Source of the DNA: Rosellinia necatrix
Taxonomy: Eukaryota > Ascomycota > Sordariomycetes > Xylariales > Xylariaceae
Assembly: GCA_021209875.1 (NCBI GenBank)
Contig: JAGYVD010000009.1
Location: forward strand, 1,116,001 to 1,180,000
Length of the DNA stretch: 64,000 nucleotides
Direction: 5' to 3'
The notes under the pieces are model-generated. The model did not search any database and was not told the origin of the DNA. It saw only the letters and a program-made list of their open reading frames with translations. Below, one piece after another: positions 35,819-47,778 of this stretch. The stretch's first letter is position 1. The number at the start of each line of letters is the position of its first letter. The position numbers and the translations under genes were made by a program.

Positions 35819-37299
35819 GACATAAGGAATGCAGTCGGTCTCGCGCCGTTCGAGTCGGGGTCTTGCCTTAGCTCCCACACCAAAAAAAAAAAGGCGAAAC
35901 ACAGCCATGACGTCGTCCAGGTTCAGCTAGGCTGCACTAAGTTGATCTCGACCCCAGACAAAGAGCCCTGCCAAGCCAACCAGACAGGCCTGGTTCCCTT
36001 ATACTGCGCCGCTGGTAGGGTGAGGTCCCATGGTCTCCACCAACCCCCCGGAAGCAGATCCAAGCCCCATTCGTCGTTTTCCCTGCTTGTGTGTCCGTGA
36101 TAACCTAGCACGCCTTATCTCGCTCGGGGCCACCGCACCAAGAAATCACACAGCTCCCCCCGCTAACGTAAATCCGCTCTAGCTCCGATATGTTAAATAC
36201 CACTAGCAAGATTAAAATAAATCAGGAAAATAAGATATAATCTTAATAAGTTAAATAGAGACTAGGTGGCTTTCAAAACAAATTTCCTTTGGTTTTTATC
36301 ATTTTATTTGATAGCATGGTAAGCTCGTGAAATAATACACTAGAGGCACAACCTCTCGGGCACCATGCACTTGTTATGTCTTTGCTGTAGAACTCAGTCG
36401 GACATGGTAGGCAGGTACCTAAGGGTGGAACCGAGCCCTGAGTCTGCACGTCATCTTTGATCTGCTGAAACCAGACCGAGCAATACGGGGATTAGCTATA
36501 CATAGTAGGCTCTGTAAGGCACAGTAGACACAGTAGATCCTTGGCACAATTCTGTCATATTATAGTAGTACCTACACCTTTTTACACCGATAGCAAGACT
36601 GGCTGTCAGTCGCCCCGAATATCACTGACTTTGCATCCTATAACCCTGGGTTGCTTCTGTGTGGCGTGTTGGGTTCGACAAATTCCTCCCCGAGCCTTTG
36701 AAAGGACACATTAGAGTCTTGGCCAAAGTAATGGTATAAGTTCTAGCCTGCATGACTACCTAGGTTAGATGGACGAATCCGAAGTGCTACAGTGTCGCGC
36801 TGTAGATCCAAAATCTTTGAATAGCTGTTAAATGGTCTGGCTGTTATCCCCCTGACAGACAGTCGGCCATCTTCTTCGGTTGGAGAGTTCATCGATACAA
36901 GATCCGTGGGTATGATATACTCGTATGCCATGGTACGCGATGGTACATGGTCCTCATGGCGTGAGAGCAAACACCAAATATAAGAATGAGCTCCGGGATA
37001 AACGTGAACGGTTCTGCAATATATTACGCGCAGCGCATCCATGCTCCTGTTTCGATTCTTAGTAGGCACGGCCCAAGAAACTCTTTCCCCTTCAAAATCA
37101 GAATGGTATCCTTCTCCCTACGCCCCATGTCTGCGCTGTGCAAGCGCATTGAAACAAAAACATAAAAAAAAAAAAAACGCCGTTGCCGTATGATACACCT
37201 TTTCATGCCGTCCTAAACGCAGGTGCGGGTTCGACTCCATGATTCCGCGGGGTATGATGTGAAGATAAACCTCCCCAGGCGCGCGCCCGTCTCGTCTCC
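35819..37299. other. Intergenic region
   Basis: No gene is supported. The segment is AT-rich around 36,180-36,320 and has an ACCTAGGT palindrome at 36758-36765 and a poly-A run near 37,165. The part nearest 37,300 is the 3' flank of the glycosyltransferase gene. Confidence 0.5.
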
Positions 37300-39537
37300 T
37301 CATGATTTTAGATCGTCAACCCATCCCATTTTCTCCCTTCGATCATCCGATAGACGTGCATATTCGAGCAATAACCGCAGTGTGTATATCTGCATGTCTT
37401 CTGGCCTGAGCACGCTTTCGGCCCACGCTTTGCCGTCCAGCGCGATCTTCTTGGCGACAGCATCATGGCCCGGTCTGCTGTCACGATATCCTAAAAAGTA
37501 CTCCATGATTCCGTAATAGTCGCCAAAGCGGTTATCCATAGGCACAAAATGCTTCCAGGCGATCAGCCGGCTATCGTGCCATTCATGCCACATAGTACTC
37601 TTGATGGGTACCCCCGTGCTCCGAAGGAATCCGAGATACCGACCCGAAAAGGAATTGCCGTCAACATCGGGGAGATACTTGTACGTGAATTGATCTGCCA
37701 GATCCCTGCCTTCCACCACCTCAAAATGACCGCTGGTATAGGGGCATATTCCGTCCTCTGGTTTTGGTTCGGAATCGGGGTCACACATCAGGTCGGTAAA
37801 CCCAACATCAGCCCATTGGGATATCCACTCCCCCAAGTGTCCTTCCTTGTCTGCCATGATATCATAAGGGGAAGCAGGCAATTCAAAATTCTCAGGGGGT
37901 TGGATCCCAGCCTCAGCAAGGGCTACCTTCGTCCCGTTATTCATCGCCACAAAGCGGTGTCGCTGGAAGCCCCGCCAGTTCGATTCCTGGTTTAACCCGC
38001 CTGTGGCAACTCCGCGCCAGACGAGTGGGCCAAACTTGTCATCCCATCCCGGCCCATGATCTTCCCCGCCCGTGAATCGCTCCTCCTCATTCCAGTACAT
38101 AGGCGCCGGCAGGAGGATTTCATTGTTTGTGGCGAGTTTGCTGCCTCCAAATAGCGGGAATAGAACCTGGGTGGAACGGGTGGAGAGAGGATGGATGAAA
38201 ATGCCCTCGAGACCTTGAAGGTCGGGTTGATGGCAAAACTCGGTCGAAAGCGAGAAATTTGAGACGTAGCCCTGGTACTGATGGGCTGTAGCCCACTCTG
38301 GCGAAAATCTAGGCAGCTCATCATAGGAGCGGACAATGCCCAGTCGACGGGCCGGACTATCTGGGGGGCAGCCGCGACGTGCGATCAGCCAAAAGGGACC
38401 TATTGAGTGTTAATAATTCTGGCCGCCTTATCCCACAAATGAATAAACCAAGGAACCAAAAGCCCTCTTACTTGTTTCTTCCCAGTACTTTTTCCTTGTC
38501 GTCGGTTTCTTAGGGCCCTTTCCAGGCGATGGCAGATTCTCAAATGTTGATACAACTTCGGTTAGCGGAGCCAGTTTACGGGTCCGCTCTGCCTTTTGCA
38601 TATATGTGGCCATTTCCTCCCACGGTGCTACCACCCGAGGCTCATCCATGGCATTGAGGGCCACGTCCATATCGGGCAATAGATGTTCGATGGTCTTGAA
38701 CATCTTCAGCCAAATCTGCGTCCAGAACCAATCGCTCTCCGCACTCGCATTGTGGTTGCGAACATGGATGGTCATTTCAAAGTCCCAGGCCTCTTTGCGG
38801 ATGATCTTGGGATCAAGGCCCCAGAAAGGGTTCAGATCATGATAGATACGATCAAAGAAATCCTCGACTATGATAGCATCGTTCTCCTGGGCAAACTGAA
38901 ACCATTTATCAAAGCCGGGGGGTGGATGTCTGCCACGACGCGCGCGATACGCTTCAGCGGCTTGGGCGATCGTGGTCGATTCTCTAGAGAGAATTTCTCT
39001 GAAGTTCCTCTCGGCCTGCCTGACCAGCTCATCAATCGGGTGATCCTCTACGGTATCTGAATTTGAGTGTTCCGTCGATTTTGCGGATGTAGAGTCTTCG
39101 CCTTGTTTGCTAGAACCGCTTGCGACTTTCCCGGGCCAGCCATGATTCTTATCAGCGCCGTCCTTCTCTTTATCTGTCTTGTCTGAGTCGTCATGGGTGC
39201 TGCTCAAGTCGCCTCCCTGTCCCTTCGCTGCACTATCCTCCTCCTTCTCTACCTTTTCCTCTTCCCCTCCAGGATGTACCGCACCCTGGATAGTCGGTCC
39301 CTCCTCCCACTGTGCTGGCGAGGGTGGTGTCGGCGGATGTCCTATCACAGCTTGATCGGCAGCATTGGCATGGTCGAGAACAGGGACGCTGTGGTCCGGC
39401 GAAAGAGCGCCGTCGAAGACGGGAGAATGGCTGGGCTTGTTCGAGAGGTAGTAGAAGAAAGATAGCAAAATTAAGATGGGAAAAACATAGCGAATGATAT
39501 GCGATGGGCGTCGTGGTGGGAAGGCGGGCGACCGCAT
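37300..39537 (-). CDS. GT90 (CAP10-like) glycosyltransferase, type II membrane
   Basis: Two exons, 39537-38472 and 38399-37300, with one 72-nt GT-AG intron; the join reads KYWEETSPFWLIARRG and the protein is 721 residues. It has a short cytosolic N-terminus (MRSPAFPPRRPSH), one signal-anchor helix (IIRYVFPILILLSFFYYL), then a low-complexity acidic/Ser-rich stem (about residues 35-150), as in Golgi type II enzymes. The catalytic half carries GT90/CAP10 hallmarks: PLVWRGVATGG, YKYLPDVDGNSFSGRY, LRSTGVPIKSTMWHEW and WKHFVPMDNRFGDY. The Cryptococcus relatives Cap10, Cap64 and Cxt1 act in capsule and glycolipid synthesis, Cxt1 being a beta-1,2-xylosyltransferase; Pezizomycotina usually have several paralogues of unknown acceptor. 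The predicted site is the Golgi lumen, using a UDP-sugar donor. The acceptor cannot be inferred. Confidence 0.88.
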
Positions 39538-41713
39538 GGTAGGAACAACGATGTCGCCAGCGCGGCGGTTCGGGAGGTTGGAGCAGCAGAGTGCGACAGT
39601 GGCGTGGAATTGGGTTGCGCTCTAAGCGCTCGTGGCAGGTCGGTTGTTCCCAAGCTAACAGATGCCTGAACTCAGAAGTAACCTCAACTAAGCAGCCGGG
39701 GAGGTAGGTAGGCCGGTGGGTTAGGAGGGTGGACAAGATGATGAAGCTTAAAGAGAATACAATAAGGGGGCATAGGGAACATGTAGGTAGTAGGGAGGCA
39801 TGCGACCCAGTTCTTCGTATCACTCCCTATCACGTCTCAGACGGGCGATTCGGAGAGGGTGCAGGCGAAGACAGGTAGTTACTAAGTATCCTAAGCAGGC
39901 TGAGAAGGGGAAGAGGTGACGAACAATGGATCGATGGGCGATGATGGGTAACGAACGAGGAGGTGGACTGGAACGAATGACGAGGCGCAAAACTAAGTGA
40001 CAATGACAGCAGTATGGTATGTTACCAACAGGGTCGGTAGGTACTTGTTCACGTAGCAGGCAGGTAGGATCAGGTCGCAATACAGGCAGCTATGTAGTTG
40101 CATTAAATACCTAGGTAGGTATGGAAGTGCCTCCCCTCCGCTGTTTGTAGCTCGCTAAGCGAGGCCTGTTTGAATGCTACCTCGTAAGTACCTATTTAGG
40201 TAGGATACTTAATACTGCCCAGCAATTGGTGCCCAGCAATTGGTACCGGGGTGGGGGGGCCTTAAGCCACGTTTACTGGACAACTCCAGGCTACGTTAGC
40301 TAAATAATTCCTGTGCACAAAACATGTTCACTTAGGTAGATGGCAGTTAGGTAGACTAAGTTACTTAAGTAGGCAGCTAGGCAATTTACTTAGGTATGCA
40401 GTAGGACAGCAGTTGACTAAGTGCTCAAAAGTGTCAATTGACAGAACAGGGTCTTACGGACGATTATGTATATTCCGTCTTTGTACACGGGTGTAGGATA
40501 TCAACTACAACTTACTCCGTACCTACCCTCTCCTGTCGCATCCTGACCTGCAACCCAGTGTAGGTAGTTGCAGGTAGCGTGCTACTTACAGGTACTTAGA
40601 TCACTGCTGGAAGTGCCCACAGAGCTCCTGCCAGATGATGCGCCAGCGGAACCTACCTAACCGTTTATTCGAAACTTGGAAGCCTAGGCCGCTTCTCTCT
40701 CGTAGGACCTTGGCAGTTCGTACCGGGTCCATGGAAATAGTTTGATTCCATCAGGTCGCGAATACAGGACCAGACACCGATCTAGGGCCACCTCGAAAAT
40801 TAAAATGTCAGATGTTCGGCCACCGACAATTTCGGGGGCCACCAGCGTACTACCCAAGGTAGTGGTAGGACAAGGCACTCGGGAATTAGGTGTATCATTA
40901 TGGTCGTTATAGTCGAGATAAGGAGGAACAAAGATCGATTGGGTATGAAAAGATGGTCACACTTGCACCCGTCTCACGGCCAGGTCCCACCGCGAGGTCT
41001 CACAGCGACTGCTTGCTGACGCAAATGGCTCTCCACAATTTCCCCAGAACGGAACAGGCAACATGCATGCACTTGGATGGATATGTTTCCGAATCCAAGC
41101 TTTCTACCCTGACGCGGCGTCAGTAAAGCTAAAACAAATACACAATAGGCACGTAATTATCGTTTGTTTTACATAAGGGATTGAGTATGTGTAGGCAAGT
41201 ATACGCAGACAGTGGTCGGGCCTCAGGCATCATGCTTGTCGAGCACAAGCTCCCGGGGTATCAAGGATGCATCAAGGGCGCGCGACCCGGTTACAGATTT
41301 CGGCCGTTATGACAAGAGCACATAATAATGATGTAGCTATAGTGGAAGCACAGGGACTTCCAATCTAAGCTGCGACTTCACTTATCTAACGTTCGGCCGG
41401 GAAACAAGGGGGATAGGTAAACCGGAGGTAGCACCTCTGGTAGCACCTTGGGAACATTATTCATGTTTTCTTATGTTTTCTTAGGTCGAGATCTGCAGCA
41501 GGCCTTTGTTCAAAATTGTCGAGAATGCGGGGTATTATTTTGCATACCTACCTATGTTCGATAGATATTAATGCATGTACCAGCACAGCACTATACATGT
41601 GCACACGGGTCGGCGGGTCATTCGGCGTCTACAGATGTTGTGTTGTATACACTTCAGGATCAGAACTAGACTGGGAAGGGAGTAAATATTGGCAGATATC
41701 GGGACTGCTTTGC
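39538..41713. other. Intergenic region with dispersed ACCTAGGT/GGTA repeats
   Basis: No gene is supported. The first 500 bases are promoter and leader of the GT90 gene. From 40,080 to 40,620 many variants of (T)ACCTAGGTAGG and GGTAGGTA occur, including a full palindrome at 40109-40116, and a short tandem duplication GCCCAGCAATTGGT near 40,220. The part after 41,100 is AT-rich. Confidence 0.5.
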
Positions 41714-43603
41714 CTAGCCGTCGTTGGGAGGCCCATCATCAAACTTCTCGTTAACGTCGTCTTGCGTACGCCCAACGAACTCATGCAGCTCAGGACGAAA
41801 CGGCCACTCCATCCAAATCTCGAGGAGCTCCTCCCATTGCCGCGCATTCAGCAGCCGCGGTACGGGTTCGGCGTGGCGCAGGCCGGGGAGGAAACCCCCA
41901 CTAGACAAGTCTTGGCTGCTTGTCCACCGCGGCAAGATGTAATCCGACGCACCGGGCCACAGGGAGTCCAGACCGGGTCCGAGCTGTTGTGTAGCGTGAT
42001 GCATTAACGACGCCAGAATAACGTCAAACATGTCGCCGGCACGGTTCGAGCCCGGTCCCGACTGGCGCATGAGCGGATGAGGCGCCCTCGGCTGGATGTC
42101 CAGAAGACTGCATTCAATATTGGGGAAAAACTCCTCGGGCTGGACTGTCATAGGCTCGTAGGCGCGACGGTCCCATTCCAGTAACGCCGGCTTCTGGCGG
42201 AAAGCGTGTATGTTATCCCTGTATGTCACAAACTCGTCCCAGAATGACTTCGGCATTTCCTGTACCTCCGTCTCCCAGTCGAGTCTGGCCGCCGCTATTT
42301 TTGCAGCGTTTGGTTTCTTAGCTTTATAAAGCGCTATGATTTTGTCAATCTTCTGTGACTGGCTTAGCAGGCGCTCACCCTTCTTGATGTCCGCGTTAGC
42401 TCTCCACTGGTACGTAGTCATGGTTTTGAAATCGGTCGAGTCTTCAGCGAGGCCGCCTTGCTCAACATCCGCAGCTTGCAGCCCAGCTAGGACATCGCGG
42501 TACGGTCTTTTAAACGTCGGAACGACCTTGCCCGGTACCGGTGCTCCCTTCTTTGGTTTTGTCAGAGCCTCTTTAAAGCCCTCGGGCTCTCTCCCGGCAG
42601 GCATTTCGAGCTTGGCCGTCCGCATCCTCTTTATCGTGTTCAGTAAGCTCGCATCATTGATGGCATCTTCTCGGGCGTACCAGCCACCGGACGCCTCGGC
42701 GCCACAGACCTCGTGTATCCATTCACAGACGAGATCATTTTCGAGCGCCTGGCGCCGCCGCCTCTGTATATTCCGGGGCATGAAGCTCAGTATATCGTCG
42801 GCGCGGGTCCATATCAGCATGCGGACGAGGCCGTACCGCTGAAACAAACCACCATTACCAATGGCGGAAACGAATTGATGTAGGATCAAGGACGCTATGG
42901 ACTCGAAATTAAGGAACCGTTTCCTAGGATGGAAGGCAACGTTTGCCGTGACTAGCAGGGTATCATTGCGCGCATTCGAGTCGTTGGGGATGGTCTGGTG
43001 AGGCAGATACTCTGGTGTTAGCACCGAGTTGAGCTCGCGCCAGATGATGCCGGACTTGGGAACCAAGGTAGTACCAGGCCGATCGAGCAGGGGCTGCAGA
43101 AACGGGCGGTATAGCTCGGCGTCGGGTTCGAGGAGGACATGGGACCGAGGCTTGAGAAAGTCGTGTAACTTGCTACTCCACAGACCGGCGCCTGGGTAAA
43201 TGTCGAGTATATCACAGCCTTGGTGGCGCTTGAGAGAAGGGCCGATATAAGACAGGATATCGTCGCATAGTTTGTCGTTTACGATGTTGACGCGCGTCTT
43301 GTCTCCGGTGGGCGAGGCCAGCGCCTTTGGCGAGCGCTTCCTGGCCGTTGGCGACTTGGCCGTTGACGACTCGGCTGGGGGCTTGGCCCGGCGCCTTTGG
43401 CCGTGGCTATGCCATATCTTTGTGGCAGCTAACTGCTCAGCAACCGGCCCGTGGGGTTGCAGGAAAGACTTGTCGATGTACCGAGTGGAAGCGGACCCTG
43501 TCACTGCAAGCCCGGGGCATGTCGACGAGAAGGGCAATCGCCGGTTGACTAGGAGGAGAGGAGAGTGCAAAGCCCGGCCATGGCTGCTGCGGACCATGAA
43601 CAT
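41714..43603 (-). CDS. MTF1: Mitochondrial transcription factor, Mtf1/mtTFB-like
   Basis: Single exon. The frame is open from 43654 via a GTG, but the first ATG is at 43603, giving 629 residues. The N-terminus (MFMVRSSHGRALHSPLLLVN) is basic and hydrophobic without acidic residues, like a mitochondrial presequence. From about residue 100, NDKLCDDILSYIGPSLK and CDILDIYPGAGLWSSKLHDF match motif I of the rRNA adenine dimethylase fold, with LLEPDAELYRPFLQPLL as motif II. Mtf1/TFB proteins use this fold to help mitochondrial RNA polymerase open promoters. The degenerate glycine motif (YPGAGLWS) suggests loss of methyltransferase activity, as in yeast Mtf1. The C-terminal half (Lys-rich middle, then FFPNIECSLLDIQPRAPHPL) is longer than in yeast, as is usual in filamentous fungi. 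Confidence 0.78.
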   Translation of the reverse strand: MFMVRSSHGRALHSPLLLVNRRLPFSSTCPGLAVTGSASTRYIDKSFLQPHGPVAEQLAATKIWHSHGQRRRAKPPAESSTAKSPTARKRSPKALASPTGDKTRVNIVNDKLCDDILSYIGPSLKRHQGCDILDIYPGAGLWSSKLHDFLKPRSHVLLEPDAELYRPFLQPLLDRPGTTLVPKSGIIWRELNSVLTPEYLPHQTIPNDSNARNDTLLVTANVAFHPRKRFLNFESIASLILHQFVSAIGNGGLFQRYGLVRMLIWTRADDILSFMPRNIQRRRRQALENDLVCEWIHEVCGAEASGGWYAREDAINDASLLNTIKRMRTAKLEMPAGREPEGFKEALTKPKKGAPVPGKVVPTFKRPYRDVLAGLQAADVEQGGLAEDSTDFKTMTTYQWRANADIKKGERLLSQSQKIDKIIALYKAKKPNAAKIAAARLDWETEVQEMPKSFWDEFVTYRDNIHAFRQKPALLEWDRRAYEPMTVQPEEFFPNIECSLLDIQPRAPHPLMRQSGPGSNRAGDMFDVILASLMHHATQQLGPGLDSLWPGASDYILPRWTSSQDLSSGGFLPGLRHAEPVPRLLNARQWEELLEIWMEWPFRPELHEFVGRTQDDVNEKFDDGPPNDG

Positions 43604-45556
43604 ATGAAAAGAGTGACGAGTGGCGGACAGTGAGGACAGAAGAAAGCCGACCACTAGTCTAGGCGTGAAATCCCGAGTATATATCTATTCCCTACCAAAG
43701 CCAGCCCATTCAACCCTCCTCTGGGCATTGGGGTGTTCTCCGATTCCGAGAGGTGGTAGATACCTAGGTAGGTAGGTAGGTAGTAAGTAGGTTAGGTGGT
43801 ATGAGAACTACATACCTAGGTTATAGGCCGTTAGTTATCTAAGGTTAGTGATAGCAGACGCTTACCTGAGCAATATATCTATGTGGCTTAGCTGCTAAGA
43901 CTCCGAGCCGTGGCGCATGTGGCTGGTAGCCCATCCTCCATCGAATAATAGAGCAAGCAGAAAAATGCCCATATGGACTTAGAAGGATTTAATTACGACA
44001 GGCTGACAGCGTAATTAATGTTCTAGGATAAGAAACAAGAGTTATAATAATACGAGCGGGCAATCTACCATATTGGTTGCTTATTGGGTAGTTACTTGAC
44101 CAGGATAAACAGCTGTTATTGTCATGTACATACAAAACCCAGCGACGAACGGGGTTTATCGTTAAGATATACTAAAAGCCAATTTATAGCCAAGGTATTT
44201 CAGCACACGAAAACAGCTGTAAGTAAGTAAATAAATAAAGCCCCCATTGCACAGACATCTACTTATAACAAGACACATCTTAGTTAAGTGCGAAAGAGAT
44301 GGCCTTAAAACAACGCCACCCGAGGTGGCTAGACGACGTAAAACATCCTTTATCAAAAAGTTTGAATCATAGTTCTGCCTGGGTCGTGTAGACCATATAT
44401 ATTCCAAATCTGGATCATAAAATAGCGACATTGTTTTCCTATGACAAATAGGTCTGCCTATTAGGAGAGGATGTAGAGATTAGAGGCTGAGTTAAGTTCG
44501 GCCCTTGTCCCTATGCTGCTCATCGGTGGGTAGACTTCGTTTGGTGACCCCCTCATCTTGCAAGTGTTCAATATGAATCCTCCAACCAAAAACCTGGGGT
44601 GTTATTATCAATAGAACCACAGAAAACCGGTAACTAGGCGCATTGATAGGTAGAATAATTAAATTTAGCAGCTCTTCTAATTAGGCTAATATTGTCGTGC
44701 GTTACAAGATAAAGCTGTTGCATTATAACACAAAAGTCCCATTCCAAAGTTAAAAACAATTAAACCATTAATCAACTCGAGCACCCGGCTGCTACATGTT
44801 CTTCTATAAAAGCTCGCGGGCAGAGCCGTGACACCGTCATCATACACGTCCTGCGAAAGTGGAAATCATGAACGATAATCACAACGGCTACTATAATCTT
44901 GGTCAAACATCTATAGCCCCCCTAAACAGCTGTTACGGTTTGTTCTACTCGCCTCAAAAATTTCCCTGTGGGGCAAATGCGGTGGCCACCCGGGATCAAT
45001 AAGTCGCTCCAGTATACGCCAAAGGGCTAGGGCCCCTAATACCGTCCCTCATCGATTCTACCTACATCCAGTAGAAATGACTTTATGCTTTTATTTCTTG
45101 AGATCGTATAATGGCTTGATTTTGTCTAGTAAATAATCGTTTTCTGAATCGAACAACTAATTGATATTAAATTGAAAATATGCATGCACGGCGTATCTAT
45201 CTCAGCTTCTGTCTCCTTTTAAAAATACAACATACATCTCCGCTGGCTTCATCATCCATCATAACATCATCCATAAGCGCCGTCTCATTATCGTACCAAT
45301 CTGTGTTGTTTCTGTTGTTCTACAGGCGTTTCTCAAATGTTCGATTCAACCTACAGCAACTCCCCACCCCCCTTCCTCAAGCAAAGCAGCCGCCCCGACA
45401 AATCGGCATTTTAAGACTCATTATCTAGAATAAACGAAGGCGCTCAGGTCAAATATTTCTCATACCGGGGCCCCTTGTGAATTAGACACCAATATGGGGG
45501 CATGAGTACAAGGCCCGAAACCGATCGGGTTCTCAACTGAAAATAACCGTGGCCGC
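43604..45556. other. AT-rich intergenic region
   Basis: No gene is supported. Two ACCTAGGT palindromes (43762-43769 and 43814-43821), the first followed by a GGTA microsatellite, lie in the promoter of the Mtf1-like gene. The remainder to about 45,400 is AT-rich with short frames only. Confidence 0.5.
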
Positions 45557-46198
45557 TCAAAGCATGACCGCAGCACCAAGGACACCACCTATGGCAGCTG
45601 CGCCTAGCATGGCGCCGGTGGGTCTGGCAGCGGCAGCCGTGACGATCGAGGTGGTATGGGTGTAGTTGCCGGGGGTCGAAAAAGAGCTCGTGGCTGTCGG
45701 TGCGGGCGAGGTCGGATAAGTGCCGTTCACCGCGCCGCAAGGGGCGGGCGTGGCATCGCAGGGGTTGCCCGTAGGGGTGAGCATGGCGTGGATGTAGCTG
45801 GTCACGCTCGCGACCCTCTCCTCGGGGACGCAGTTCGTGGCGAGGTTGAGCAGGACAGTACTGTGAGCATTGCCGAAGCTGAGAACCGACACGATGTAGG
45901 TCTCGAATTCTGGCAGCAGCGTGGCTGGCAGCGCTTCGTAGATGGAGCAGATCTCCTCCTGGTGACCTTCGGGATCGAAGGTTGCCAGAGGCGGCTGGGA
46001 ACTTGTTTTAGTGGCGAGAAAAGCGAGCACCGCAGCTGGCGTTGTAGGGCCTTGCGCAGCCCAGGTGAAAAAGGAACTCATTTGCGAAGAACAGAATTCA
46101 GCGTCCGATTTCTGAGACAGTGAAATGCCCGCAAAAGCGGCTATAAACAAGAGAGCCTTAGTGCCGTACATGTTGCTTGTTGGTACGAGTAATTTCAA
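45557..46198 (-). CDS. GPI-anchored-type extracellular protein
   Basis: Single exon of 213 residues. Either the first Met or Met10 can start translation; the latter begins a canonical signal peptide (MYGTKALLFIAAFAGISLSQ) and is preferred. The mature region has five cysteines (EFCSSQ, EEICSIY, TNCVPEE, NPCDAT, APCGAV), sequons such as NGT and NYT, and a Ser/Thr/Pro-rich stretch. The C-terminus (GAMLGAAAIGGVLGAAVML) is hydrophobic and lacks a basic end, which suits a GPI attachment signal. The layout matches a fungal-specific group of secreted GPI proteins of unknown function. A TATA box lies about 90-115 bases upstream. The predicted location is plasma membrane or cell wall. Confidence 0.72.
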   Translation of the reverse strand: MKLLVPTSNMYGTKALLFIAAFAGISLSQKSDAEFCSSQMSSFFTWAAQGPTTPAAVLAFLATKTSSQPPLATFDPEGHQEEICSIYEALPATLLPEFETYIVSVLSFGNAHSTVLLNLATNCVPEERVASVTSYIHAMLTPTGNPCDATPAPCGAVNGTYPTSPAPTATSSFSTPGNYTHTTSIVTAAAARPTGAMLGAAAIGGVLGAAVML

Positions 46199-46285
46199 AT
46201 TGTTGAGGTAATGCTATGATAAGAAGGTGGGTTGGAATGAAGTTAGAAGAACACGTTCGGAGCATTCACGAGCTGAGGTGAATAG

Positions 46286-46293
46286 TTTATATA
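46286..46293 (-). promoter_or_regulatory. TATA box of GPI-protein gene
   Basis: TATATAAA on the minus strand, followed by a short leader to the ATG at 46198 or 46171. Confidence 0.5.
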
Positions 46294-46517
46294 TTCAGAA
46301 GACTTTACGTTGTATATTATTGAACATGATGCCAAATCTTTGGGATACCAAACTACCAAACTCAGTTAAAAGGAGCCATTCCCTGTCTCATCGAGACCCA
46401 GGCACGGCATTAAGCGTCACAATTTCAACAGTTGGAAGTTAGTTCCAGTATTGAGTTGGCATGTATTATTACCCAAGGAGTGAAGTCAAAATTAAGCGAG
46501 CAAAGCTTGCTACACGA

Positions 46518-46544
<27 letters not shown>
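46518..46544. repeat. (AT)n microsatellite
   Basis: Uninterrupted AT dinucleotide run of about 27 bases. Confidence 0.95.
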
Positions 46545-46548
<4 letters not shown>

Positions 46549-47647
46549 CGGCCTTAGATTGTGTAGAATACGCCCCACTCCCGCGTATGATCCTGAGTCT
46601 CGCCAATAACATCAGGCGCGCCTACATGGTTTATAACGCTAAGTTCGGGATGTAAGCCGAGCTACGGCATGCCCCGTGTGCCGACAATGAAGGCACAAGT
46701 TAACAGGTACACTAATATTACAACAGATCCTCTAACCTCCACCCCCAGCCCTACCGGTGCTACGCCTCATACAAATGTTGTTTGTGAAGCCTAGCGAATT
46801 CGGATTAAGGTGCGGCGTAGCACGAGCAATAGCATGATTGAACAGCAAAATGCTCCCACCTTCTCATTTAGTCGATTTCACACTTATAAATCATCTATCA
46901 ACAACTTCAGACGTCAACATTTAGCTTACTGTACGCGTGCGGACTCTAGCTCCGCAACACATGTTGCGAAAGCTAAAATTAAGCCAGCCTTAACCTTTGC
47001 CATATATGTAGCATCCTCCCTCCAGCAGTCGGGCTCGTCAGGCAGACCGTGGACTCGCCGAGGCCGAGACGAGTACCGGCGAAACATGATGCGGGGTAGC
47101 GGCATTCGAAGCGATAAGAGTGTCCGTCCCACGTCTTCGGCCCCCAGTCCGGCCGTTGTGGCCCTTCCGGCGTGGCGGACGTTACCCACCCTGAACCACC
47201 GCGCGAAAGATACCAGGCCCCCCCAGACGCACACGACTCAACGCAGTAGCTAGCGCCGCTGCAGTTCTCGCAACGGTCAAGACGATGTAGTCGGGACCAA
47301 AATCGCCTAACATGCCGGCGACGGCTAAAGGCAGCACCTAAGAAACAGCGAGCCGACCAAGCAGAGGCACCATGACCAAACGCCCTGCTAGGGTTGCAGT
47401 GGTCGAATCAGCGTATAGCAGGATCGGACGTTTGATACCAGCTGCGACTGTCTCGGGCCGCTTCCTGGTGCGACTACACGAACTCGAATAACAGCATCCA
47501 GATTACATTTGGTCACATAGAAGGTCGCGATCGGCCAGTCAACTTGCACATTCTCCAATGCCTTATGGTGCAATAATCCCCCCACCCCCGGCTCTGCGAA
47601 CACGCGGCCCTCGATAGCCGTCATAGTATGGAGTAGGGGGTATAGAT

Positions 47648-47778
47648 GCAATGGGTAACCCATTGCGGCCGCTCCCGCGTAGTTCCCTTAGGCCATAAGA
47701 AACCCCGGAACGATCGAGGGGGTAACAGGTCACTCGCGAAGCGAGTGGGTAGCCGAGCCATCCGACCGCTCCGGATGG
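47648..47778. repeat. Cluster of perfect GC-rich hairpins
   Basis: Within 131 bases there are a 19-base perfect palindrome GCAATGGGTAACCCATTGC (47648-47666), overlapping GCGGCCGC (47665-47672), then CACTCGC-GAA-GCGAGTG (47731-47747) and CCATCCG-ACCGCTC-CGGATGG (47758-47778). Short GC hairpins of this kind are common in fungal mitochondrial intergenic DNA, so a nuclear copy of mitochondrial DNA is possible but unproven. Confidence 0.6.

Noticed and set aside
37215..37250. tRNA-like GGTTCGACTCC
   Set aside because: The flanking bases do not form a T-arm stem and no D-arm or acceptor stem is found.
46810..47253. Overlapping frames on both strands in a GC-raised segment
   Set aside because: No domain, no clear splice sites and both strands equally open, so neither is called a gene.
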